From the NCBI GenBank assembly GCA_016212665.1, contig JACREZ010000025.1:1-64000 (forward strand): 64,000 bases of DNA, written 5' to 3'. This document shows, piece after piece, positions 53,265-62,607 of the stretch (position 1 is the stretch's first letter; every line of letters starts with the position of its first letter). Made by a program: the position numbers and the translations under genes. The notes below the pieces were generated by a model, which worked only from the letters and a program-made list of their open reading frames with translations, was not told the origin of the DNA and ran no database searches. The stretch comes from Ignavibacteriota bacterium. Lineage in GTDB: Bacteria > Bacteroidota > Ignavibacteria > UBA10030 > SZUA-254.

Positions 53265-53884
53265 TATCCTTTTTTCTCAGCACGAGGTTTTTTGAAAAGA
53301 ATCGTATCAACCAACCCGTATGCCTTGGCATCATCGGCTGACATGTAATAATCGCGGTCGGTATCTTTCTCCAGCGAATCAATATCTTTTCCTGTATGAT
53401 TCGCGAGAATGAGATTGATTCGTTTTTTCATCTTCAATATTTCTTCCGCCTGAATACTAATATCGGAAGCCGTTCCCTGAACACCGCCCCACGGTTGGTG
53501 AATCATCACCCGCGAATTCGGCAATATCATCCGTTTTCCTTTTTCACCGCCGGTGAGTAACACCGCCGCCATGCTCGCCGCCATCCCGATGCAAATAGTC
53601 GATACATCCGGACGGATGTATTGCATTGTATCGTAAATTGCCAAGCCCGCTGTCACGCTTCCGCCCGGACTGTTAATGTACATGTGAATATCTTTTTCCG
53701 GCTCCTGTGATTCAAGAAATAACAATTGCGCAATAACCACACTCGCCATCTCATCAAATATAGGTGTGCCGAGGAAAATAATTCGCTCCTTCATCAACCG
53801 GGAATAAATATCATAGACACGTTCACCCTGACCCGTTTGCTCGATGACATAGGGAATTGATTGATTGATTGTCTTAACACTCAT
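53264..53884 (-). CDS. clpP: ClpP protease subunit
   Basis: 206 residues. Catalytic Ser in '[13 protein letters not shown]', His in 'MIHQPWGG', and the Asp further on; '[17 protein letters not shown]' core. Assembles with ClpX. Eighteen bases separate it from trigger factor upstream. Confidence 0.97.
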   Translation of the reverse strand: MSVKTINQSIPYVIEQTGQGERVYDIYSRLMKERIIFLGTPIFDEMASVVIAQLLFLESQEPEKDIHMYINSPGGSVTAGLAIYDTMQYIRPDVSTICIGMAASMAAVLLTGGEKGKRMILPNSRVMIHQPWGGVQGTASDISIQAEEILKMKKRINLILANHTGKDIDSLEKDTDRDYYMSADDAKAYGLVDTILFKKPRAEKKG

Positions 53885-53901
53885 GATTTTTCTTTCTGTT
53901 C

Positions 53902-55185
53902 TTAACTAACTAATTCGTTTGATTCTTCATGAACTTTCTCCGTTACAACAGCATGTGAAACGAGGAAGTTCATCAACTTATCATTTACCATTTTATCTTT
54001 CAATGAATCCGATGTCTTATAAAATGCAAGCAGTCGCTCCTTCGAGATACTCATCTTCGGGGCATCCTCTTCTGCCATCACTTCTAATTCCGCGTCGGTA
54101 AGTGTAAGTTGTTCTTTTGCCACTATCTTATCACGAATCAAGAACCATTTTGCTGAATACGTTGCAATCGGTTTGTAACTTTCACGAAATTTTTTCTCGT
54201 CGAAATCGTCAGGCATTTTTTTGCCGGGAGATTGTTCTTTCAGTTCTTCAATCTTCGCATCGGTCAACCCTGTAATCATTGCCTGAGGGATTTCCATATC
54301 ATGTTGTTTCACGATTTCCCCGACGAGCGCCTCTTTCATGTATCGGTCAGTGGTTTCTGCCCAATACGCTTCCAAATCTTTTTTCACATGTTCGCGGAAC
54401 TGTTCGACTGTATCTACTTTCAGACGAGTCGCTTTCTTCGCAAACTCATCTGTAAGTTCAGGCACATTCACCTTTTCAATTTTTGTTGCGGTCAATTCCC
54501 AGTTGTTCAAATGTTTGTGGTCGCCATGTTCAACTTCAAAACTGACACGGCGCGATTCGTTGACGGAGATATTTTGCAGTGTATATCGTACCTCATGGAA
54601 AATATTTTCATCAGCAAGATATATTCTTCCCCCCGAACTTTTCTTCCCGATGAGCGGCGAACCGCTATCATCCAACTCTTGAATATCAACCGTAACGACA
54701 TGTTCATCATCCTCGGCTTTTTGAACTTCTGTCAACGTGCTGTTGGCTTTTCTCAACCGTTCGATTTCATCTTCTAATTCATCCTCATCAACCGTGTGGA
54801 CAAACTTATCTACCGCTATTCCTTTGTATTCCTTCAATTCAAAATCCGGTTGCACTTCATATTTGATGGTGAACGAAAACGGCTCGCCGCGCTTGAACTT
54901 CATGTCAGTCATGCTCACTTCGCCCAGCGGAAAGATATTTCGTTCGGTCAGAATTTGTTTGAACACATCGTTGGCGATATCATCAAGCGCATCATACTCG
55001 ATAGACTCGCCATAGATTCGTTTAACAATTTCAAGAGGGGCTTTCCCTTTCCTGAAACCTTTAATTTCAATTTTTGCTTGCTCTCGTTTGTATGCTTTTT
55101 CGAAATGCGGTTGTAACTCTTCGAGGGAAAGAGTAACTTGTAATTCTTTTACGATGTTGGAAATATCATTGATTGTAACGTCCAC
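53902..55185 (-). CDS. tig: Trigger factor
   Basis: 427 residues. N-terminal ribosome-binding domain contains the signature '[19 protein letters not shown]' (core GFRxGKxP). A diverged PPIase region is at about 155-240 and the C-terminal chaperone arms follow. First gene of tig-clpP-clpX. The tRNA-Leu gene lies upstream on the same strand. Confidence 0.96.
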   Translation of the reverse strand: MDVTINDISNIVKELQVTLSLEELQPHFEKAYKREQAKIEIKGFRKGKAPLEIVKRIYGESIEYDALDDIANDVFKQILTERNIFPLGEVSMTDMKFKRGEPFSFTIKYEVQPDFELKEYKGIAVDKFVHTVDEDELEDEIERLRKANSTLTEVQKAEDDEHVVTVDIQELDDSGSPLIGKKSSGGRIYLADENIFHEVRYTLQNISVNESRRVSFEVEHGDHKHLNNWELTATKIEKVNVPELTDEFAKKATRLKVDTVEQFREHVKKDLEAYWAETTDRYMKEALVGEIVKQHDMEIPQAMITGLTDAKIEELKEQSPGKKMPDDFDEKKFRESYKPIATYSAKWFLIRDKIVAKEQLTLTDAELEVMAEEDAPKMSISKERLLAFYKTSDSLKDKMVNDKLMNFLVSHAVVTEKVHEESNELVS

Positions 55186-55239
55186 AAAATTCCTTACTGC
55201 TATTACTGATGATACTCAAGGGAGGCGATATCCATTTCT

Positions 55240-55322
55240 TGGTGGGCAAGGGGGGATTTGAACCCCCACGGGTTACCACTAGATCCTAAGTCTAGCGCGT
55301 CTGCCAGTTCCGCCACTCGCCC
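55240..55322 (-). tRNA. tRNA-Leu (anticodon UAG)
   Basis: Minus strand begins GGGCGAGTGGCGGAACTGG; acceptor GGGCGAG pairs with CTTGCCC, the anticodon arm is CTAGA-CTTAGGA-TCTAG giving UAG, the T arm is GGGGGTTCAAATCCCCC, and a CCA end is encoded. The arm between anticodon and T stems is short for a leucine tRNA. Confidence 0.92.
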
Positions 55323-55514
55323 TGAAAAATCTTGAATGATTGTTTGATACTAATGATTTGTGAAATTTGAATTGTCGGAAGATTGCTGTTATAAGTCATC
55401 CGTACTCACTCAAAAACGGCTCTAATATAAGTCTTTTTGAAGGAAGTACAAAAACGGCTGTTTGGCGAGCAGAAGGAATTTCAGTATATTTTTGCCGCAA
55501 AAAGAAACATCCCA

Positions 55515-55589
<75 letters not shown>

Positions 55590-55753
55590 CTTCCAAAATC
55601 GCTCACGAACGAAGTCCGTGATTGCCATATTGAGAATCCCGCTGAAGCAAAACAAAAGCGGGAAGAGTTACAAAAAGAACACACATCTCCTTTTCTCTTG
55701 CCTTTTTCCCTTTTTCTTGTTACTATCACCACGTCAAAAAGAAAATCATTTTC

Positions 55754-56776
55754 GTGCCGGATTACAAAAATCTGAAACTGTATCTTCAAAAGATATGCAC
55801 CAACTCGATAACAAAATCAGAACTTACCGAGTTGATTAAGATTTCCCGCGTTCTCGTTCATGCACACTTGACTTATATTCGTTCTTCTCTCTCTCATCTT
55901 TATCAACAACAAGGACTCAGCGCTGAAGATGTTGCGTGGGATTGTCTCGGAAATGTATTTATCAAAGACCAAGATTTTCAGTACCCGCTATTTCTCCGGT
56001 TCAAACAATCATTGAACGCACCGCTTGAAACATTGCCCGACGAAGAAGTGCTTTCTGCGTATAAACGCCTCCTTACAACCATCGCTGATAAACAACTCGC
56101 GCGCCTGTTCGGACAAAATGATTCCGAAGGTGCAAAAATTCATAGAAACATTCGCGATTGCGTTAAGCAGACGACACTGTTCACGCTTCAGAAAGATGGA
56201 CGAGGTCTATTCATTAAACCTGCATCACACGACTCTTTGGAACACTTAAAAATATTCCCCCCCGAACAATTGACTACCGAATTTTTAAGTAGGTTAGACC
56301 ATCGCAGAACAACAAAAAATTTATTGGAAGAACTTCACACAATCTTAGTCGGACAAGCAGAATACCGTCGCACCGTGTTGCTTGTTGATGTTACACAATT
56401 ATTTAAGAAAGTTTTTCACGGACAGGAAGAATTTTCCGAAGACAATACACAATTGCAATTCAGTCATATTTCAGATATAGATATTCAAATGATGTGCAGT
56501 CAAGTTCGAACTGCCTTAAAGGAAAAAATTGTTTTCACATATCTCACCCATGGAAAAATTAACAGGTCAGATGCGCAAGCAATGTTTTCGGCATTTGAAG
56601 ATATGATAGATGATTGGCTTAGTGATAGTGGGCTCTCTCAATCGCTGTACTATTACGTAAATAGATATCTGCCAATGCCTGAAAGCGTGTATAATGCATC
56701 GTATCGAACGAAAATGGAATATTTACTCAAATTCGTCCGTGAAGAGTTTCATTCTCATTTAATGGATGATGTTTGA
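55754..56776 (+). CDS. Uncharacterised helical protein upstream of an FG-GAP membrane protein
   Basis: 340 residues, all helical, no membrane segment. N-terminal 'YLQKICTNSITKSELTELI' and 'GLSAEDVAWDCLGNVFI' recall the helices of sigma-factor-like proteins, but I see no region 4 helix-turn-helix that I trust. I do not recognise a named family. The downstream gene has an anti-sigma-like N-terminus (HxxxCxxC followed by a membrane helix), so a sigma/anti-sigma relation is possible; this is inference. The frame starts with GTG 55754. Confidence 0.55.
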   Translation: MPDYKNLKLYLQKICTNSITKSELTELIKISRVLVHAHLTYIRSSLSHLYQQQGLSAEDVAWDCLGNVFIKDQDFQYPLFLRFKQSLNAPLETLPDEEVLSAYKRLLTTIADKQLARLFGQNDSEGAKIHRNIRDCVKQTTLFTLQKDGRGLFIKPASHDSLEHLKIFPPEQLTTEFLSRLDHRRTTKNLLEELHTILVGQAEYRRTVLLVDVTQLFKKVFHGQEEFSEDNTQLQFSHISDIDIQMMCSQVRTALKEKIVFTYLTHGKINRSDAQAMFSAFEDMIDDWLSDSGLSQSLYYYVNRYLPMPESVYNASYRTKMEYLLKFVREEFHSHLMDDV

Positions 56777-56886
56777 TTTTTTCTGGAAAACCCTTAAAAC
56801 GTGGAAATAGTTGTTTGGGTAGATGAGTAGTTAAGTATCAAGTCGCTAATGACAAATAACTTTTAATTTTTAATTTTGAACTTTAA

Positions 56887-58383
56887 TTGAATCACTTACA
56901 AGAACAAGAAATAGAAACATACGTCCTTACTCCTGAGCAATTCTCTCAGGAAGTAACGAATTTATTTCAAGAACATTTGAACGATTGTGAACTCTGCTAC
57001 GAGCATGTGCAGAGATTGCGCGCTTTTTATACTGCCGTTGCCGAAGGAATGAAACAACCTGCAACGGAACGTGACAAAGCATTTGCCGAGCAACTGACAA
57101 CTCCCCTCAAACCACGGCTTGCTTTACCTTCTTCGACGTTTGCACAAAAGGAAGATGCAATTGATGCTTATGTTGAAATTATCGAACCGGAGAAACGAAA
57201 TCTCCCTTCACGGGTCTATCATTTTTTCCGGTTCCATCCAATTCAAGCCACAGTAAGAACATCCCTCGCCGCCGCGTTGGTGTTCTTCACCTATTACTTC
57301 TTCACACCGAAAAATGTAATGCCTCCTCCGCTCGATACCAATCCGAACTACGCCCGTGCAGAGAAAGAATTTCTTGTTACCTATAATAAAGATGGGAGAG
57401 AATTATGGAGAAAGCATATTGGGATTGGGTATGATATTGAAAGCCGGCTCCGAGGTTCACAAAACAAATATGAGAATTATCTTGCAACTCTTGATGTTGA
57501 TAACGATGGAAAAAAAGAGGTAATCGCGAATATTGGTTTTGTTTCAAGTTATCCTCGAAAAAAAGAAATTATATGTTTTAACACCGATGGAACTGAACGT
57601 TGGTCGTATGCTATGACACAGGAAATGACCTTTGGGACGGAACACATGACAGGAAATTATCTTCCATCACTTTTCATGGCAGGAGATTTTGACCACAACG
57701 GAACAGGTGAAGTGACGGTCTTTTTCAATCACGATACATACTATCCATCTCCCATCGTTCATCTTCAGGGTTCATCCGGTGAAGTACTTGGGATATTCTG
57801 GCATATTGGAAACATTTCAAATATTGCCCATAGGGATGTTGATAAAGATGGAGTTGATGAATTGCTCTTTGCGGCTCAGAACAACGCGTTTGATAATGCT
57901 TCTCTTACCGTACTGGACCCTCGTGTAATTGCCGGCTACTCTCCTGCCGATTCAACAAGAACTCCGATGAATACTCCGGAAGGAACAGAAAAATATTATC
58001 TCCTTTTCCCGAGATGCGACATTAAACTTTTTGCAACAGCCAAACGAAATAATGCCGACGCAATCATGTTCGCGAGCGAAAGCGTTACGCGTATCAACGT
58101 TGCTGAATATGTTGGTAACGATTCCTATTATCAATTTTATTTTCTTGATTCCTTATATCGTTGTTACCGTGTTGATGGAGAGGATTGGTTCCTTACTTTC
58201 CATCGCAAAATGGTAAAAGAAGGAAAACTCAGTACACCGGTTGATTCTGTTTATTACCAAAACCTCCGCAAAGGCGTGCAATACTGGGATGGAGAAAAAT
58301 TTGTCAACGAGCCGACGATGAATAAACGGTACATTGAAACGATACGTAGTAGCGAGTCATCAGACTCGCAAACCGTTCGGTAA
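56887..58383 (+). CDS. Zinc-finger anti-sigma-like membrane protein with FG-GAP/VCBS-like repeats
   Basis: 498 residues from TTG 56887, the only near start. Cytoplasmic N-terminus with 'HLNDCELCYEHV', a HxxxCxxC zinc motif as in anti-sigma factors; membrane helix at about 124-141; then an extracytoplasmic part with calcium-type loops 'DVDNDGKKEV', 'DFDHNGTGEV' and 'DVDKDGVDE', i.e. a beta-propeller of the FG-GAP/VCBS type. No strong ribosome site is seen. The last about 12 codons and the stop lie inside a REP element, so the natural C-terminus was probably different. Confidence 0.7.
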   Translation: MNHLQEQEIETYVLTPEQFSQEVTNLFQEHLNDCELCYEHVQRLRAFYTAVAEGMKQPATERDKAFAEQLTTPLKPRLALPSSTFAQKEDAIDAYVEIIEPEKRNLPSRVYHFFRFHPIQATVRTSLAAALVFFTYYFFTPKNVMPPPLDTNPNYARAEKEFLVTYNKDGRELWRKHIGIGYDIESRLRGSQNKYENYLATLDVDNDGKKEVIANIGFVSSYPRKKEIICFNTDGTERWSYAMTQEMTFGTEHMTGNYLPSLFMAGDFDHNGTGEVTVFFNHDTYYPSPIVHLQGSSGEVLGIFWHIGNISNIAHRDVDKDGVDELLFAAQNNAFDNASLTVLDPRVIAGYSPADSTRTPMNTPEGTEKYYLLFPRCDIKLFATAKRNNADAIMFASESVTRINVAEYVGNDSYYQFYFLDSLYRCYRVDGEDWFLTFHRKMVKEGKLSTPVDSVYYQNLRKGVQYWDGEKFVNEPTMNKRYIETIRSSESSDSQTVR

Positions 58384-58437
58384 CTACAGTTCATTGAATG
58401 CTGTTCATTGAATGCCGTTCGGTGAACGGCTACTGCG
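58346..58437. repeat. REP element A (paired palindromes)
   Basis: Starts GTAGTAGCGAGTC-ATCA-GACTCGC and ends GCCGTTC-GGT-GAACGGCTACTGC; the outer GTAGTAGC / GCTACT pair. In between is a doubled TTCATTGAATG. It covers the 3' end of the FG-GAP gene. Confidence 0.88.
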
Positions 58438-58460
58438 CTTAATCAATTTGGTATTATTGT

Positions 58461-59078
58461 ATGAAACAATATCGGAAAAAACCTCCTCGTTACTCTCAAG
58501 ACAATTCGTATTACTTCCTTACCTTCTGTACGTTCAAACGAAAACCGTTTCTTCATTTACCCGGAATCCCGGAATTCCTTATCGAAGAATTATACTTTTA
58601 TGAAAGCAAGATACAACAACTTGTCGCATACACCATCATGCCAGACCACATCCATCTTCTTGTAGAAGTTGAACAAGCCACCGACCTTTCAATCTTCCTC
58701 CGTGATTTCAAAAAGTTCACCTCCCGCGAAATAAAAACCCGCCTCTGTAGTAGCGGGTCACCAGACCCGCACCCGACCCGCACGAATAATGCAGTCATGT
58801 CAAATGCCGTTCTGGTGAACGGCTACTACTATGAACGTAACGATGAACCCATCTGGCAACCCGGAACAATGGACCACTGCATTCGAATGGGTTGGACAAA
58901 CAACGACCTGCACAATCATCTTGCATACCTGTTTTATAATTCATACAAGCATCTGAGAATAGCCCCAAAAGATTTTCCTTACCATAATTTCAAAGCATTG
59001 GTTGACAAAGGATATTTCGACAACGATTATTATTCCTTCGATGAGAAATCGTTTCCTGCATCCTCAACATACGAATAA
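58461..59078 (+). mobile_element. REP-associated tyrosine transposase (RAYT, Y1_Tnp family)
   Basis: 205 residues. HUH motif in 'MPDHIHLLVE', start 'YRKKPPRYSQDNSYYFLTF', and C-terminal 'IWQPGTMDHCIRMGW' with a helix containing 'YLFYNSYKHL', which should carry the catalytic Tyr. RAYTs nick at REP palindromes, and REP elements lie on both sides of this gene (58346, 59091) and inside it (58746-58831). The internal copy adds about 29 residues without breaking the frame. Whether it remains active is uncertain. Confidence 0.92.
58746..58831. repeat. REP element B, inserted in frame in the RAYT gene
   Basis: GTAGTAGCGGGTCACCAGACCC... left palindrome and GCCGTTCTGGTGAACGGC right palindrome, with GTAGTAG/CTACTAC outer ends. 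Encodes 'SSGSPDPHPTR' and 'VLVNGYYYE'-like sequence inside the transposase. Confidence 0.88.
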
Positions 59079-59090
59079 TCTTCCCCACCC

Positions 59091-59216
59091 GTAGTAGCGG
59101 GTCACCGACCCGCACCCACATTCATATTTGTGGTGCTGGTGACGATACATGCCACTTTGGTGACGACATCTGCCGCTCTGGTGACGATATATGCCGCTCT
59201 GGTGAGCGGCTACTAC
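59091..59216. repeat. REP element C with three 21-bp tandem units
   Basis: GTAGTAGCGGGTC-ACC-GACCCGC on the left, GCTCTGGTGAGCGGCTACTAC on the right. Between them three 21-bp units starting GGTGACGA (59138, 59159, 59180). A 207-bp gap 59079-59285 holds this and nothing else seen. Confidence 0.88.
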
Positions 59217-59301
59217 GAATAAAAAATATTTTTAAAAACTTTTCCGCGAACGGATAACTCCGTTGCAATAGTATGTATAGAAACTATGCTCAATACATAC
59301 A

Positions 59302-59511
59302 ATTTTCAGCACTCACCATCTGACATTTCTATAAAAACACCTGTTTTTATGTCAGAAACAGGTGTTTCTTTGATAAAATCAACAGACATCACAATAATGT
59401 TTGATGATGTTGCCTTGAAAACACCTGACATTGCGGCAATGTCTGATGATTCTGTGACAAGATCACATGAAATCGAGACAATGTTAGTTGATTTTACAAC
59501 AATTTCAGGTA
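59302..59511 (+). repeat. 21-bp degenerate minisatellite (open heptad-coding frame 59286-59651)
   Basis: At least eight 21-nt units (e.g. ending ...ACACCTG, ...TTTGATG, ...CACATG). The frame from ATG 59286 stays open for 121 codons, reading heptads 'DITIMFD', 'DVALKTP', 'DIAAMSD', and ends in heptanucleotide repeats (59556-59633) that overlap the Fn3 gene start. Whether it is translated is unknown; the repeat looks like the locus at 25382. Confidence 0.7.
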
Positions 59512-59555
59512 ACAGCGAAAGCCATTTTCATCTTCAAATCAACAAGTTGGATTCA

Positions 59556-59632
59556 AGAATCACAAATTCACGAATCACGAATCCACTATTCACCAATTCA
59601 CCACTCACCAATAGCCAATCACGAACACAACT
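59556..59632. repeat. Heptanucleotide repeat before the Fn3 gene
   Basis: ATTCACG, AATCACG, AATCCAC, TATTCAC, CAATTCA, CCACTCA, CCAATAG units, degenerate. They fill the leader of the gene at 59633. Confidence 0.6.
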
Positions 59633-60265
59633 ATGGCAAACTCAAAAGTAAAACTCGGACTGCACCGTTTATCGGTTCCTGAAAAACTTACCTTCACAGA
59701 AACAATTATCAAAGCGATGTCGGGAAATGCGAACTTTCCCGAACCGCAACCACCATTGAACGAAGTCGAAGATGCCGCGAAATTCCTCAGGGAAGCGCAG
59801 GCAGATCAGGAAGCGGCGTACCAAATCGCTCAATCTAAAACGAGCACTCGGGATGACAAGGAAAAAATATTAAACGATAAACTCACCTCGCTTGCAGGGT
59901 ATGTCGAGCGGACAAGCGCAGGGGACGACGCAATCATCCTCAGCGCGGGGATGGAAGTGAAAGCGGCTCCTTCACGGCTCTCCGCCCTTACCATTGCTAC
60001 AAACCTGAGCGCAACCATGGGAGATGGCGAAGGTGAAATTGACCTGAGTTGGGACCCCGTTACTGGTGCGAAGAGCTACGTCATTGAAATGAGTCTCGAC
60101 CCGCCCACTGCTACAAGTTGGAGTCAGGTTGCAGTCAGCACCAATTCGAGTAAGACTGTTGCCAATTTAACGAGCGGAACAAAATACTGGTTTCGCGTTG
60201 CCGCAATTGGTGGAAACAATGTTCAGGGCTCGGCAAGCGATCCGGCAACGAAGGTAGCGCCGTAG
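59633..60265 (+). CDS. Small protein with helical N-terminus and fibronectin type III domain
   Basis: 210 residues without a signal peptide. Residues 1-110 are helical ('MANSKVKLGLHRLSVPEKL', 'ADQEAAYQIAQSKTS'); residues about 112-208 form an Fn3 domain ('GEIDLSWDPVTGAKSYVIEM', 'ANLTSGTKYWFRVAAIG'). Fn3-tailed proteins of this kind are numerous in Ignavibacteria-like genomes; role unknown, perhaps surface or structural. No clear ribosome site; it lies in repeats. Its Ala/Thr/Leu-rich style resembles the orphan protein at 21244. Confidence 0.65.
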   Translation: MANSKVKLGLHRLSVPEKLTFTETIIKAMSGNANFPEPQPPLNEVEDAAKFLREAQADQEAAYQIAQSKTSTRDDKEKILNDKLTSLAGYVERTSAGDDAIILSAGMEVKAAPSRLSALTIATNLSATMGDGEGEIDLSWDPVTGAKSYVIEMSLDPPTATSWSQVAVSTNSSKTVANLTSGTKYWFRVAAIGGNNVQGSASDPATKVAP

Positions 60266-60334
60266 AACAATTCACTATCCGATAAAATATAAACAATTAT
60301 TAAAGTTACAATTCATACACCTGAAGGAACTATT

Positions 60335-62566
60335 ATGAAACACTTGTACTTTTTTTTCACTTTTATCTCCTTTGTTATTCTGGGAACAGGTACACTATTT
60401 TGTCAAAATCAGCTTTTGATACGAACTGATAAAACCATATATAATGTTGGTGAGACAATTACATTTCATTTGAGATTGACCGACCAAAACGATCAACCAG
60501 TAGCGGAACAATCAGGAGGTGTAAATGATCCATGTCTCTTTATATGCAAATTATTACCCAATACTGACATAGATGGAAGAATAACATACAGCGCCTGCGC
60601 TCCAACTGATACAGGATTGATAATCTATGATTTCATAATTGGAGGGGTACATGGTAGCTATGGAATCTTTGTAACATCACCTCATTATCCACTTAGTGAT
60701 AGTATTTTCGTGTTCCAACATACACAACCCAACCCTGCTTTAAGTCCAGGACAGACAAATAGAAATCTTGATATTCTTGTCACTTCAATGTTGAATGCTG
60801 TAAATGAAACTATTCAAGATCCATTTGCAATGTATGCAGCTCTTCCCTGTGCGGGAGGAATCGTTGCAATACCGTTAACTGGGGGTCTTTCAGCAGGTGT
60901 TTCGGCAGCCACATGTCCCATATTTCTTGGTTCACTTGCTAATAATACGGTCAGAGAAGGTGGAAAAGGGTTGGTGGAAATGTTAGACATTCCTGATAAA
61001 GAACAATGGAAAACAAATATAGATCAAGCTGTAAACGTATATGATGTGTTATCATTTTCATATGGCATTTATTCGACTCAGTATTTCGGAAATGATATGC
61101 TATCTTCTTCTAAGTTTCCTTCAAATTTAGGAAATAATTTCGATGAAGCAGTGGGAAATGTACTAGGATATATTGCTGACTGGAAATCCGCTATTGATGG
61201 AACGAGTGCTCCCACTCATGTGAAATATGATACAACATCTGCTTTTGATAGTGATCCACAATTTTCAGTAAGTTGTGTATTGCCTCTTAGTGGTAAATTA
61301 CGTAGCAAACTATTGGGTGACTCTATTATTATTTCATTTGGAATTCGGAAAATTGACCCTTCTTTTCAATGGCAATACCAGGGTACAGTGCGATATAATG
61401 CAAATATAAGGGTGCTTCTTTTCACAGATTCACACACTCTGTTTGCCGGAACAGCACTTGGTATATTTATTTCTTCAGATAAAGGTAAAACTTGGCCAGA
61501 CAGTGCATTAAGATATAACAATATAGTTTCATTAATATTAACAAGCGGTGGAATAATGTTTGCAGCCAGTAATTCTGACAATAGTAATTCAGGAATTTAT
61601 TGGTCATTTGATGGAAAAAACTGGACTCACTGCTATACTGGTACCAATGCGAATGATCGTGAAGTAAGGGCTTTAGCAACTAATAAAAGTGGATATATCT
61701 ATGCTGGACTTTATGGAGTACCAAGTAAAGGAATTATTCGTTCTACAGATAATGGTGCATCATGGGAAAATATAAGTTCGGGTTTAACTACTTATAACAT
61801 TAGGTCTTTGATTGTAACAAAAAACAATACTGTTCTTGCTGGGAGTAATTCCGGATTAATCTTCCGTTCTACTAATAACGGTGACCAGTGGAATCAAGTA
61901 TATCAAGGAACGGTAAATGTCCCAATTCTCTCATTTACTCTTGATTCTTCTGGTAATGTCCTTGCAGGAACAGGAGATAACGGTGCTTTGATATTAAAAT
62001 CAACAGATGAAGGAACTTCTTGGACGTCATTTAATTCAGGACTACCAAATGGGACTGTCTATTCTTTATTGTGTAGGAAAAATGAAGTTGTGTATGCATC
62101 GCTGTATGGTTATGGTGTGTATAATTTAAATCCTAATAATTCAAGATGGGAAACATGTACTGATAGTTTACCTGATTTACAAGTAACAGCTATGACCATA
62201 AACAATAATGACACACTTTTTGCAGGTACTTCAACAGGTAAAATATTTATTTGTAATGGCATTTGTCTTGTAGATGTTCAAGAAAATAAATCATTTGTGC
62301 CAAGTTCCTACCACCTGAAACAAAATTATCCTAATCCTTTTAACCCCTCGACAAATATTGAATATTCTTTACCGCATAAATCGCATGTAAAAATCACAGT
62401 CTTAAATATACTTGGACAAGAAATAGCCACGCTCATCGATGCAATTCAAGATGCAGGTTTTAAATCTGTGGAGTTGAACGCTAAACATATTCCCAGTGGC
62501 ATGTATTTCTATCGTCTTCAAGCAGATAATTTTATCGAGACAAAAAAACTTCTTCTTCTCAAATAA
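60335..62566 (+). CDS. Secreted beta-propeller protein with T9SS C-terminal signal
   Basis: 743 residues. Signal peptide 1-22 ('FFFTFISFVILGTGTLF'). An N-terminal Ig-like domain ('IYNVGETITFHLRLTDQND'), a middle region of unknown fold, then BNR/PSII-stability-type repeats from about 345 ('TNNGDQWNQVYQGTVN', 'STDEGTSWTSFNSGLPNG'). The last about 85 residues are a type IX secretion signal beginning 'NYPNPFNPSTNIEYSLP' and ending 'GMYFYRLQADNF...KKLLLLK'. Exported to the cell surface or medium. AT-rich relative to the core. Confidence 0.85.
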   Translation: MKHLYFFFTFISFVILGTGTLFCQNQLLIRTDKTIYNVGETITFHLRLTDQNDQPVAEQSGGVNDPCLFICKLLPNTDIDGRITYSACAPTDTGLIIYDFIIGGVHGSYGIFVTSPHYPLSDSIFVFQHTQPNPALSPGQTNRNLDILVTSMLNAVNETIQDPFAMYAALPCAGGIVAIPLTGGLSAGVSAATCPIFLGSLANNTVREGGKGLVEMLDIPDKEQWKTNIDQAVNVYDVLSFSYGIYSTQYFGNDMLSSSKFPSNLGNNFDEAVGNVLGYIADWKSAIDGTSAPTHVKYDTTSAFDSDPQFSVSCVLPLSGKLRSKLLGDSIIISFGIRKIDPSFQWQYQGTVRYNANIRVLLFTDSHTLFAGTALGIFISSDKGKTWPDSALRYNNIVSLILTSGGIMFAASNSDNSNSGIYWSFDGKNWTHCYTGTNANDREVRALATNKSGYIYAGLYGVPSKGIIRSTDNGASWENISSGLTTYNIRSLIVTKNNTVLAGSNSGLIFRSTNNGDQWNQVYQGTVNVPILSFTLDSSGNVLAGTGDNGALILKSTDEGTSWTSFNSGLPNGTVYSLLCRKNEVVYASLYGYGVYNLNPNNSRWETCTDSLPDLQVTAMTINNNDTLFAGTSTGKIFICNGICLVDVQENKSFVPSSYHLKQNYPNPFNPSTNIEYSLPHKSHVKITVLNILGQEIATLIDAIQDAGFKSVELNAKHIPSGMYFYRLQADNFIETKKLLLLK

Positions 62567-62607
62567 AACTACTTGATTATTCATAACTATTCAGGTATTT
62601 GGCAAAA

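Noticed and set aside
59286-59651. Confident protein-coding gene
   Set aside because: The frame is made of 21-nt and 7-nt repeats and overlaps the next gene's start; kept only as a repeat.
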